Positions 34,274 to 42,476 of a stretch of DNA of 64,000 nt are shown here, one piece after another; the first letter of the stretch is position 1; every line of letters starts with the position of its first letter. Origin of the DNA: Portibacter marinus (GTDB lineage: Bacteria; Bacteroidota; Bacteroidia; Chitinophagales; Saprospiraceae); NCBI RefSeq assembly GCF_021533195.1, contig NZ_JAJNKB010000006.1, positions 124,001-188,000 on the forward strand, read 5' to 3'. Position numbers and translations under genes: made by a program. The notes beneath the pieces are model-generated. The model was not told where the DNA came from, did no database searches, and saw only the letters and a program-made list of their open reading frames with translations.

Positions 34274-35743
34274 CTATTTTCCTTCCCCCAATTCAATTCC
34301 CCGAACATCCTCTAACTTTTTCGTTAATCTTTCCTGCAACATGTTAACTACTTTCTGATACTTAGGGTCATTTGCCAGATTTTGGTATTGGCCGGGGTCA
34401 TTTTTCATATCGTACAATTCTATACCTGCAGAAGCATCTTCATTATATTGAATATACGCCCATTGATCCGTCCTCAAAAGAAAAGATCGACCGCCCTGTG
34501 TAACGCTAAACGCCATGTCTCTAACTTTATAAAGGGGATCGTCCAATGTTGGAACCAAACTTTTTCCTTGCAGTTCCTCCGAAACTTTCAAGCCAGCTAA
34601 TTCCGCAATGGTCGGATAAAGGTCTAAGAGTTCAACAAAAGAATGGCATACCTGTGGTTGCTTTCCTGGTACTTTTATGATCAACGGAACCTTAACGGAC
34701 TCCTCGTGTAGACTGACCTTCATCCAAAAATCGTGTTCTCCCAGATGGAAACCGTGATCGGAGGTAAAAATGACGATGGTGTTATCTTCTAGTCCTTCAT
34801 TTTTAAGAGCGCGTAGTATTTTCCCCACCTGGGCATCCATAAAGCTGACGGATGCATAATACCCGGCGACTGCTTTCTTTTGCTGGTCAATGGACATTTC
34901 GCCATTGACACTGGTCACATAATTAATACCTCTTTCTGGTATGTCTTTCCAGTCTTCCGGAAATTTTTCAGGGAGGTCAATGTTTTCAGATGAATAGGGA
35001 TCGAAGTATTGGGCTGGTGCGACAAAAGGAACGTGAGGTCTGACCAGTCCTACTGCCAGAAAAAAGGGTTTATTTTTATGTTTTTTAATGAGCTCAATGG
35101 CTTTTTCTGCTGTTTTTCCATCTGAATGTACCGCATCTTCGCCTTCTGCTTTCACAATGGTCATCACATTTCCCCCTTTTCTTTCGATGGAACCATCGGG
35201 GTTATTCTGGACTAGTTCTGCTTCACCTTCGGCCTTCCATTCCGGACCCTGACTATTGAATCTTTCTGTCCAGGATGCTTCATCGTCTTGTCCGTCGCTT
35301 CCTTTTTCTATGTCAATGGGCACTCCCATGTGATAGATTTTACTGACTCTGCCGGTGTAGTAGCCGTTATCTTTAAACAGTTGGGGTAATGATTTTCTAT
35401 CGGGTCCCACATTTTCTCTTCCGCTCACATATCCATAAGTACCAGTTGTATTGGGATAGTAACCAAATAGCATAGAGGCTCTGGATGGTCCACAAACGGG
35501 GTATTGACAGTAAGCTCTGGTGTATTTTGTTCCTTGGGATGCCAGTAGGTCAATGTTCGGTGTTAGGCAAAGTCCGTTTTGATAAGAAGATACGGCGGTG
35601 GTTGTTAGATCGTCCGAGATAATGAAGAGGATGTTGGGTTGTTGGGTATATGATTTTAAAGGGAGGAGAATGAGAATGGTAAATGAAAGAAAAAAGATGT
35701 TCGCTTTTAGCTGTTCGAAGTTCGCTGGAGAAATTCTGCTCAA
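34274..35743 (-). CDS. Sulfatase, iduronate-2-sulfatase-like
   Basis: A secreted sulfatase of about 489 residues. The signal peptide core is FFLSFTILILLPL. The metal site begins NILFIISDDLT, and CGPSRAS carries the Cys that is matured to formylglycine. IVIFTSDHGFHLGEHDFW completes the active site in the C-terminal half. Such enzymes remove sulfate from glycosaminoglycans or algal polysaccharides. No ATG is available at the 5' end, so TTG at 35743 is the nominal start. The first 20 codons include sequence resembling array A words, so the native start may have been altered. No sulfatase-maturing enzyme is in the window. Confidence 0.85.
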   Translation of the reverse strand: MSRISPANFEQLKANIFFLSFTILILLPLKSYTQQPNILFIISDDLTTTAVSSYQNGLCLTPNIDLLASQGTKYTRAYCQYPVCGPSRASMLFGYYPNTTGTYGYVSGRENVGPDRKSLPQLFKDNGYYTGRVSKIYHMGVPIDIEKGSDGQDDEASWTERFNSQGPEWKAEGEAELVQNNPDGSIERKGGNVMTIVKAEGEDAVHSDGKTAEKAIELIKKHKNKPFFLAVGLVRPHVPFVAPAQYFDPYSSENIDLPEKFPEDWKDIPERGINYVTSVNGEMSIDQQKKAVAGYYASVSFMDAQVGKILRALKNEGLEDNTIVIFTSDHGFHLGEHDFWMKVSLHEESVKVPLIIKVPGKQPQVCHSFVELLDLYPTIAELAGLKVSEELQGKSLVPTLDDPLYKVRDMAFSVTQGGRSFLLRTDQWAYIQYNEDASAGIELYDMKNDPGQYQNLANDPKYQKVVNMLQERLTKKLEDVRGIELGEGK

Positions 35744-35793
35744 TTTGACAAGTTTATGGGTAACAAAATACTAAATATTAACACTAAGAGATT

Positions 35794-36147
35794 ATGAGGA
35801 ATTTTAGAAAGCTAAGAATATGGTGGGAATCAAAAGATTTAGCTCTTGAGATTTATAGAATATCAGCTGATTTTCCAAAGGAAGAAAAATTTGGCTTAGT
35901 GAGTCAAATGAGGAGGTGTAGTATTTCCATTTGTTCAAATATTGCTGAAGGTTGCAGTAGAGAAACTGAGACAAATTTTGCATATTATCTTAGTATATCT
36001 ATGGGTTCAGCATTTGAATTAGAAACTCAATTAATGATTTGTAGAGACTTAAAATATATAAGAGTGGAAGATTTCAGGAAAATTTTTGAAATGCTTAACA
36101 AACTTCAAAGAGGAATCAGTTCACTTAGAGTAAAAGTAATTGCATAA
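35794..36147 (+). CDS. Four-helix bundle protein, 23S rRNA intervening-sequence (S23) family
   Basis: The 117-residue protein has the family pattern: LRIWWESKDLALEIYRISADFP in adjacent helices, then FGLVSQMRRCSISICSNIAEG, and a Leu/Glu-rich C-terminal helix (FELETQLMICRDL). The family was named from intervening sequences in 23S rRNA genes, but here it is free-standing, as is common in Bacteroidota. It is distantly related to the Avd accessory protein of diversity-generating retroelements, though no reverse transcriptase or variable repeat is near. Flanking sequence on both sides has words like those of array A. Confidence 0.88.
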   Translation: MRNFRKLRIWWESKDLALEIYRISADFPKEEKFGLVSQMRRCSISICSNIAEGCSRETETNFAYYLSISMGSAFELETQLMICRDLKYIRVEDFRKIFEMLNKLQRGISSLRVKVIA

Positions 36148-36731
36148 AAAAGCTTCTTGAGTTCAAGCCTTTCTTTGTGCAAATAGCGGAGAGCGAACAA
36201 CGAAAATCGTAAAAGCTTTGTATTTACTATAAAAAGGAATGACCCTCCTCGCGTTGAGGAGAGCCAAGCCATTTAACACCCTTAAAACCTAAAATGAGAA
36301 CAATAGAATATATATCTTAAGAGTAATTAGTAATTAGTTTATTTTATTAGAATGATCCTATATCGTCAATGATAGAAGAACAAAACATACACATTATATC
36401 ATAAAAGTCCATAGCAAGTAATTTTAATTTGTTTAACTGATAATACAAATCTAATGACTACTATGTGAACAAAACATAACACTTGAACTACTTTAAGGAC
36501 AAGCGTATTCGCTTATAAATAGAGCTTCCATAAACTCTAACCTATTGGAATGCAGTTAATTATGAAATTTAATTTAAATAAAACTGCGCTTTTATCAATT
36601 GATATTACAAATATGAGCCTATTTTATGTTTTAAAGTATAACAATATATATATAAATTGGACAATCTAAATAGCGAATTAAATTGTAAGTTTATTCATAA
36701 ACAGCTATAAAACAATTAATTATAAATTCAA
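36148..36731. other. Long A+T-rich intergenic region
   Basis: This 584-base stretch carries no convincing gene. Near 36179-36210 the words caaatagcggagagcgaac and caacgaaaatcg resemble array A words in reverse. A 6-bp hairpin (ctcctc/gaggag) lies at 36245-36261 without a T run. The remainder is markedly A+T-rich, and a 35-codon frame at 36562-36669 has no support. It probably contains the promoter of the following gene, but no clear -33/-7 pair was found. Confidence 0.6.
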
Positions 36732-38267
36732 ATGGAGCACTTAATCTCGCTTACAGATCTATTAACCAGACAAAAGCTACATCAAATTAATATAATTGAT
36801 GAATTAAATAACCCCAATAACAAGATGACCATATTATATGATGCTATCGCTAGTGGAGAAGTGAAGACGGATCATGATGCTTTGGCATTAATGTATAACG
36901 GTAATGGTAAATTAGGAACTTTAAATAGGTTGAAAAACAGATTGTACAAAAGGTTATTAAATTCAATATTCTTTATTGATCAAAGTGGACCAAATTACAA
37001 AGACATCTTCGAGGCTGGAAAGAACAGTTATAAAAATTATGCAGCCATAAAAATTCTTCTAGCTAATAGAAAACGATTAGTTGCCATTGATTTAGCAAAA
37101 AAAACTTTGAAAGTGACATCAAAGTTTGAATTCACGGATCTCAATTATCTATTAAGTTCTATTTTAACAACACACTTTGCTTCATACACCAGCAATCTTA
37201 AAAAATATAAAAGCTATAGGAAAAAGAGAGATTATTACTTAAAAGCATTGTCAGCGGAGCAAGAAGTAGAAGAGCTATATGGTTATTTTGGTCTTACAAT
37301 GATGAAAAATAAGACTGGGGTTGATAGTAAATTCACAGAATTTCATTTACAAAAAATAAAGGAAATGAGATTATTACAAAAATCAATTAAAACAACAAGA
37401 TTTAATCTTTATACATTCCTATACCAGGCAAATTATTATTTAGAATTTTCAAATTATAAAAGTTTAATTGAAGTTGCTCAAGAGGGAATAGCCTTTTATA
37501 AGAAAAAGGGAATAAAATCAGTTGATGCTGACTATACATTAAGGACTAGAGAAGCTTTAGGCCAATTCTTATCAAACAATTATGCTGAGGCTCAGAATCT
37601 GTTTAAAAAGAATCTAGAAATTACTGATCCAAGAACAAGTAATTGGTTTTCAACCTATAACTATTTATTTGCAACATATATTAATAGTGAACTATATCTT
37701 AAAGCATACGAAGCCTTAAGTATAGTTTTTTCAAAAGAAGAATTTGAGTCAACGTTACCTCTCCTCGTTCAACTTTTCAAAATAAAAGAAGCCTACATCC
37801 ATTTCTTAGTTGAATTGGGGAAAATAGACCCGGAAAAATCAGATCAAGAACCGCTGAGACCTTTTAGACTGAACCGATTTTTAAATGACGTTCCCACCTA
37901 CTCTAAAGACAAAAGAGGAGTTAACATATCGATTCTCATTATACAGATGATTCTACTGGTCCAGAATAAAAAGCATGGACAGATCATTGACAGATTAGAT
38001 GCTCTGAATATGTACAGTCACCGATACCTTAGAAGTGATCACACTTTTCGATCTAACTGTTTTATTAAAATGCTCACCAAGCTCCCCGATGCGGATTACC
38101 ATCCAATAAGATGGCATCGATACGTTGAAAAATACAGAAAACGCCTAGATGAACATCCGTTTGAACTATCCTATCACAACCTTGACCTTGAAGTCATACC
38201 ATTCGAAACCTTATACGATCTGGTCATCGAAATGCTGGAGCAACAGAAGGGGATAGCATCTACATAA
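36732..38267 (+). CDS. Large helical protein of unknown function
   Basis: I do not recognise this 511-residue protein. It has no signal peptide or membrane segment and appears almost wholly alpha-helical, with Tyr- and Lys-rich helical pairs that suggest a TPR-like solenoid, for example YLEFSNYKSLIEVAQEGIAF and NYAEAQNLFKKNLEI. The C-terminal end LEVIPFETLYDLVIEML is the most distinctive part. The first roughly 1.1 kb is visibly more A+T-rich than the surrounding genes, while the last 400 bases are closer to the local average. The gene is isolated between a long intergenic region and the truncated nucleotidyltransferase locus. Horizontal acquisition is possible. Confidence 0.6.
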   Translation: MEHLISLTDLLTRQKLHQINIIDELNNPNNKMTILYDAIASGEVKTDHDALALMYNGNGKLGTLNRLKNRLYKRLLNSIFFIDQSGPNYKDIFEAGKNSYKNYAAIKILLANRKRLVAIDLAKKTLKVTSKFEFTDLNYLLSSILTTHFASYTSNLKKYKSYRKKRDYYLKALSAEQEVEELYGYFGLTMMKNKTGVDSKFTEFHLQKIKEMRLLQKSIKTTRFNLYTFLYQANYYLEFSNYKSLIEVAQEGIAFYKKKGIKSVDADYTLRTREALGQFLSNNYAEAQNLFKKNLEITDPRTSNWFSTYNYLFATYINSELYLKAYEALSIVFSKEEFESTLPLLVQLFKIKEAYIHFLVELGKIDPEKSDQEPLRPFRLNRFLNDVPTYSKDKRGVNISILIIQMILLVQNKKHGQIIDRLDALNMYSHRYLRSDHTFRSNCFIKMLTKLPDADYHPIRWHRYVEKYRKRLDEHPFELSYHNLDLEVIPFETLYDLVIEMLEQQKGIAST

Positions 38268-38290
38268 ACACTTTTTATCATTATTATTAG

Positions 38291-38417
38291 CTATCCAATT
38301 TTATTTATTTTTTCTAATTGTTCCGCATTTGCTAAAATAGCCTCCTACAACTAGATACTTAACTTCATTATCGTTTAATAATGTTAACAACTCTTTGAAA
38401 TCCGGGGTCAATTCCAT
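38291..38417 (-). pseudogene. Nucleotidyltransferase remnant with internal deletion
   Basis: From ATG 38417 the frame encodes MELTPDFKELLTLLNDN and then EVKYLVVGGY, the N-terminus of AbiEii/MNT-type nucleotidyltransferases just before the GG...D-x-D active site. After this the intact frame would need about 120 or more further residues, but here it runs into FSKCGTIRKNK and a stop at 38301. In the next frame the following bases read LANAEQLEKINKIG and stop at 38291, which fits the C-terminal end of the same family. The simplest reading is a deletion that removed the middle of the gene, including the catalytic Asp residues, and shifted frame. The start overlaps the upstream small gene. Confidence 0.7.
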
Positions 38418-38547
38418 ATTTCGATTTTATGACTTCTTTTCGAATCGTTTCTAAAAAAGATAAGCGTTCCTGTGGTGTTTGTGAAGCCCAATAAGCAATA
38501 TTAGGATCATCAGAATCTTTTTTTATAATGGTCACTCTTTGTTCCAT
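38368..38547 (-). CDS. Small partner protein of the nucleotidyltransferase remnant
   Basis: A 59-residue protein from ATG 38547 to TAA 38368. It contains PNIAYWASQTPQERLSFLE and IRKEVIKSKYG, and ends in FQRVVNIIKR. This layout (Y-W then T-P-x-E-R-L, then a basic end) is what I recall for small proteins encoded immediately before AbiEii-like nucleotidyltransferases. The following gene begins within its last 50 bases, in another frame. The family's role is not established to my knowledge; an antitoxin or accessory function is an inference from pairing. With its partner deleted, it is probably an orphan. Confidence 0.65.
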   Translation of the reverse strand: MEQRVTIIKKDSDDPNIAYWASQTPQERLSFLETIRKEVIKSKYGIDPGFQRVVNIIKR

Positions 38548-38840
38548 ATTAGTGAAACAAAGATAAGCAATAATAGAGTTCCTTGAAAAGTCATCAGTTA
38601 AATTTCATTTTACACGCAGCAACTCATTTAATCTAGGCCGAAATGCGCATGATGAATAACTATCATTTGGTTTACTCTCATTTTTAAAATGAAAAAGATG
38701 GTATAAACTGCGGAAGGTTGATATACATGTTGCATCAAATATGAATCGAGCGCATTACCTGTTACTCCGCTGTATAAAAGTAGTAGCGATCTAAACACTT
38801 TTTATTTTTATCTTCAAGCCTCACAATTTTAGATAGATTC

Positions 38841-39383
38841 ATGAGTTTACCCACTAAAGAAGAGGCAAAAAAATTACTAGAACATCATGTAAAGGACAGC
38901 TATCAACGATATCACGCACTGATGGTCGCCACAGCAATGGAAGGATATGCTCATGAATTTGGCGAAGATGCCCATTTATGGTTTTTGACGGGATATCTGC
39001 ATGATTTGGACTATGACGAGTATCCCGAAACTCATCCGGCCAGGTCATTGGAATGGTTTAGAAAATGGGGCTATCCTGAAGAATTCATTCATGCTGTAGA
39101 AGCACACGCATTCGGACACAATGGTTTTCGTACTTCGCCTGATTCCAGGCTTGCTGCTGCATTGATTGCCTGCGATGAAATCTGCGGAATTTATTATGCT
39201 TACCAAAAAATGAATCCAGTCCCCTTTGGAGAGATGAGTGTGAAGTCGATTAAGAAGCGATTGAAATCAAAGGCTTTTGCCGCTAAAATTGATCGGGAAA
39301 CCATTTATATGGGCTGTGAGAAGCTGGGTGTGAGTATTGATGATCATGTTGCTAATCTGATTCGTTTTTTTGGTGATTTATAA
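38841..39383 (+). CDS. HD-domain phosphohydrolase
   Basis: A 180-residue protein with an HD metal-binding domain: the first His in YHALMVATAME, then the HD pair in LTGYLHDLDYDEYP (about residues 49-62), a His in EAHAFGHNG and an Asp in LIACDEICG. Members remove phosphate from nucleotides or related compounds. The substrate is not evident, and the gene has no operon partner. The 293 bases upstream contain no recognised feature. Confidence 0.85.
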   Translation: MSLPTKEEAKKLLEHHVKDSYQRYHALMVATAMEGYAHEFGEDAHLWFLTGYLHDLDYDEYPETHPARSLEWFRKWGYPEEFIHAVEAHAFGHNGFRTSPDSRLAAALIACDEICGIYYAYQKMNPVPFGEMSVKSIKKRLKSKAFAAKIDRETIYMGCEKLGVSIDDHVANLIRFFGDL

Positions 39384-39498
39384 TAGAATTTGCATTCACT
39401 TGAGAATCTATAACTGGATTGCAAAATAGCAAACAGAGGGTATATACAGATTGTGTCTTAGCATTAGATTCCTTACTTTCAGCTAAAAATCAAGACTT

Positions 39499-41307
39499 AT
39501 GAAATTAGCATATGCCATCTTGTTGTGCTTTACTTTTCTGACATTGTCCGCTCAATGGCAGCCTGCAGGTGATAAAATTAAAACCTCATGGGCTAGTGAG
39601 GTGGATCCTGAAAATCCTCTTCCGGAATATCCCAGACCTATCATGAAAAGGGATCATTGGCAAAGTTTAAATGGGCTATGGGACCACGCGATCACTGAAT
39701 ATGGTGCTCCTCGTCCCAAAGAATGGGATGGAAAAATTTTGGTCCCCTTCCCAGTAGAATCTAGCCTATCGGGTGTCATGAAGGAAGTGGGTCAGGATAA
39801 GGAAGTTTGGTATCAGACCAGCTTTGATATCCCTGAAGATTGGAAGGAAAGAGTGATTTTACATTTTGGAGCCGTGGATTGGAGAGCCGATGTGTGGCTA
39901 AATGACATCAAGATCGGCGCACACGAGGGTGGATATGATCCTTTTAACTTTGATATTACACCTTTTGTGGAAGAAGGCAATCAAGAATTGGTCGTAAAAG
40001 TTTGGGACCCTACCAGCAATGGACCTCAACCCAGAGGTAAACAGGTCACTAATCCAAGAGGGATCTGGTATACACCGGTGACAGGGATATGGCAAACCGT
40101 TTGGATCGAGCATGTGCCTGAAGTGGCAATTGATCATATCAAACTCACGCCTGATATTGATCAGAATACAGTGGCAGTCCAGGTCGATGCAGGAGGGGCT
40201 CAGTTCGGTGACATTATTGAAGTAAAGGCGCTAGAAAATGGAACGGTGATCTCAAGCAGTAAAGCAGCTGTAGGTGAATCAGCTGAGCTGTTTATCGAAA
40301 ATCCTCAACTTTGGTCGCCTGAGCAACCACACCTGTATGATTGTAGCATTCGATTGATCAGAGGTGGTGAGATTTTAGACGAGGTGGAAAGTTATTTTGC
40401 GATGCGCAAGATTTCAACCCAAAAGGATGAGCAGGGAATAGTCAGGATGCAACTGAACAATCAGGATTATTTCCAATATGGGACTTTGGATCAGGGTTGG
40501 TGGCCGGATGGACTCTATACTGCACCCACGGATGAAGCGCTAAAGTATGATATAGAAAAGACCAAGGAATATGGTTTTAATATGATTCGTAAACATGTCA
40601 AAGTTGAGCCGCAAAGATGGTATTACCACTGCGATAAGATAGGTATGCTGGTCTGGCAGGATATGCCGAATGGCGATCGAAATGAGGGTTGGCAAATGCG
40701 CAAAATGTTTGATGGAAACGAGAATGTAAGAAGTGCGGAGTCTGAGCAAATTTATCGCAAGGAATGGGAGGCAATCATCGAATTTTTATATTCTTATCCC
40801 TCTATTGTAGTTTGGGTGCCTTTCAATGAAGCATGGGGACAGTTTAAAACCAAAGAAATTACTGCATGGACTGAGGTTTTGGATCCTACCAGATTGGTTA
40901 ATTCAGCGAGTGGAGGCAATCATATACAGACAGGAGACATTTTGGACATCCATCATTATCCTAATCCTGAAATGTATCTGTACGATGCGACCAGGGTCAA
41001 TGTATTAGGAGAATATGGAGGCATAGGTTTGCCAGTAGAGGGTCATTTATGGAACCGTGATGGCAATTGGGGATACATTAAATTTCAGAGCTCGGAGGAG
41101 GCGACGGATGAGTATGTCAAATATGCCAGGCAATTGGCCGACCTGGTGAAAGTCGGCTTTTCAGGAGCCATTTATACACAAACGACGGATGTGGAGGGGG
41201 AGGTCAATGGGTTGATGACTTATGATCGGGAGGTGGATAAGTTGGATGTGGATCGGGTCAGAGAGGTGAATGAGATGGTGAGGGGTGTAATAGTTGGTGG
41301 TAAGTAG
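39499..41307 (+). CDS. Glycoside hydrolase family 2 enzyme
   Basis: A secreted beta-glycosidase of about 602 residues. A signal peptide covers residues 1-18 (ending LTLSAQ). The N-terminal jelly-roll starts at WQSLNGLWDHAI, with a Trp-rich VDWRADVWLND strand. The catalytic barrel contains WVPFNEAWGQF, with Glu as acid/base, and LGEYGG, with the likely nucleophile Glu. Family 2 includes beta-galactosidases, beta-glucuronidases and beta-mannosidases; the exact sugar cannot be told. The nearby sulfatase would fit use of sulfated polysaccharides, though the two genes are 3.7 kb apart and not co-transcribed. Repeat array B begins directly after the stop. Confidence 0.88.
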   Translation: MKLAYAILLCFTFLTLSAQWQPAGDKIKTSWASEVDPENPLPEYPRPIMKRDHWQSLNGLWDHAITEYGAPRPKEWDGKILVPFPVESSLSGVMKEVGQDKEVWYQTSFDIPEDWKERVILHFGAVDWRADVWLNDIKIGAHEGGYDPFNFDITPFVEEGNQELVVKVWDPTSNGPQPRGKQVTNPRGIWYTPVTGIWQTVWIEHVPEVAIDHIKLTPDIDQNTVAVQVDAGGAQFGDIIEVKALENGTVISSSKAAVGESAELFIENPQLWSPEQPHLYDCSIRLIRGGEILDEVESYFAMRKISTQKDEQGIVRMQLNNQDYFQYGTLDQGWWPDGLYTAPTDEALKYDIEKTKEYGFNMIRKHVKVEPQRWYYHCDKIGMLVWQDMPNGDRNEGWQMRKMFDGNENVRSAESEQIYRKEWEAIIEFLYSYPSIVVWVPFNEAWGQFKTKEITAWTEVLDPTRLVNSASGGNHIQTGDILDIHHYPNPEMYLYDATRVNVLGEYGGIGLPVEGHLWNRDGNWGYIKFQSSEEATDEYVKYARQLADLVKVGFSGAIYTQTTDVEGEVNGLMTYDREVDKLDVDRVREVNEMVRGVIVGGK

Positions 41308-41640
41308 TTGATAGTCAGTTTTCTTTTTGAGAGCTGAGCGAGGCTTAGCAGCGCAGGTGGCTCTCTAAGAGATGGGGCAGATGTTAGTTTTCAGTAGTCA
41401 GATGTCAGTTTTCAGAAGTAAAAAATCAAGAGTTCTCTTTGAGAGCTGAGCGAGGTTTAGCAGCGCAGGTGGCTCGCTAAGAGATGGGGCAGATGTTAGT
41501 TTTCAGTAGTCAGATGTCAGTTGATAGTCAGTTTTCTCTCTGAGAGCTGAGCGAGGCTTAGCAGCGCAGGTGGCTCTCTAAGAGATGGGGCAGATGTTAG
41601 TTTTCAGTAGTCAGATGTCAGTCTTTAGTAATCAGCTCGA
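41308..41640. repeat. Repeat array B: three nested-hairpin units
   Basis: Three copies start with gagagctgagcgagg at 41329, 41441 and 41542, spaced 112 and 101 bases apart. Each has an outer stem gagagc/gctctc (one mismatch in copy 2) and an inner hairpin gctgagc-gag-gcttagc with a G-U pair. In copy 2 the inner arm is gtttagc, which still pairs. A shared tail follows (taagagatggggcag), then spacer words gttagttttcagtagtcag and gatgtcagt. The architecture matches array A although the sequences differ. The array fills the gap between the GH2 gene and the convergent YceI gene; 41641-41740 holds the YceI terminator. Confidence 0.85.
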
Positions 41641-41667
41641 ATTTGCAAATCGCAAATACCAACCAAT

Positions 41668-41703
41668 AAAAAACCCTTAGCAATAAAATATCACCAAGGG
41701 CTT
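41668..41703 (-). terminator. Rho-independent terminator of the YceI gene
   Basis: On the minus strand aagcccttgg pairs with ctaagggttt over 10 bp, with two G-U pairs, around a 13-14 base loop, and is followed by a run of six T. It lies about 40 bases after the YceI stop. It may also weakly stop plus-strand transcripts from the GH2 gene. Confidence 0.75.
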
Positions 41704-41740
41704 TTATATTCTCTACAGCGTTAAGCCTGATGAATTTTTC

Positions 41741-42406
41741 CTATCCAGCTGTCAAATCAACCTTCAAACCAATTTCCTCAGCAATCGCCTTGTCCTTCAA
41801 ACCATCAAAGAATTTAGCAGATCCATACTTGATGCCCCACTCTGTTCTGTCAATCGTAAATTGAGGAGTGTTCACCTTAATCTGACCATTGACTTCATTC
41901 ACATTGGCTCTGAAGCTGATTTCTTTAGTCACATCCTTTAAAGTCAAGTTTCCATAAACGATGTAGTTGGCGTCATCATTATTCATCAACTTTGTCGCTT
42001 TGGTAATTTCGAATTTAGCGGTTGGATACTTAGGTACATTGAAAAAATCAGTCTCCTTACCTTCTACAGTTCCTTTCAAGTGGTTTTCAAGATTGGCCTT
42101 CATATCACCATCTAAGTCTTCATCCTCGATGGTGGACATGTCGATTGTAAAACTGCCACCTGTAAGGGTACCATCTTCCATAGCGATACTACCATCTGAA
42201 ATTTCGACGGTTCCATTATGCGATCCGGTTACTTTAGAACCTTCCCACATTATTTTACTGTTTGCCGCATTCACTGCATATTCTTTTCCGGTTTCTTCGG
42301 CGACTTCGCCTGCTTCACCGGCACCTGCTTTCTCTCCCTTTGGTCCACATGAAGCAAGGAAACCCAGCAAAAAGACCATCAGTGATAATTTAAATAGAAT
42401 CTTCAT
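41741..42406 (-). CDS. YceI-family lipocalin-like lipoprotein
   Basis: The protein has a lipoprotein signal (FLASC, Cys near residue 20), an Ala/Gly/Glu-rich linker to about residue 43, and a YceI domain of about 175 residues. Domain hallmarks are SKIMWEGSKVTGSHNGTV, TIDMSTIEDEDL, KYPTAKFEIT and YGNLTLKDVTKEISF. YceI proteins form a lipocalin-like barrel that binds isoprenoid-type lipids. Lipid modification would place it in the envelope. It lies downstream of a MerR-type regulator on the same strand, with about 70 bases between, which may control it. Confidence 0.88.
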   Translation of the reverse strand: MKILFKLSLMVFLLGFLASCGPKGEKAGAGEAGEVAEETGKEYAVNAANSKIMWEGSKVTGSHNGTVEISDGSIAMEDGTLTGGSFTIDMSTIEDEDLDGDMKANLENHLKGTVEGKETDFFNVPKYPTAKFEITKATKLMNNDDANYIVYGNLTLKDVTKEISFRANVNEVNGQIKVNTPQFTIDRTEWGIKYGSAKFFDGLKDKAIAEEIGLKVDLTAG

Positions 42407-42476
42407 AATTAGCTATATTGTTTTGTTAAAAATTTTTGTTTTAAATACTGAAACATTGGCCTAAACCCTCTGTATT

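Noticed and set aside
36562-36669. A 35-codon frame beginning MKFNLNKTALL
   Set aside because: It lies in very A+T-rich sequence, has no neighbour overlap and no recognisable motif.
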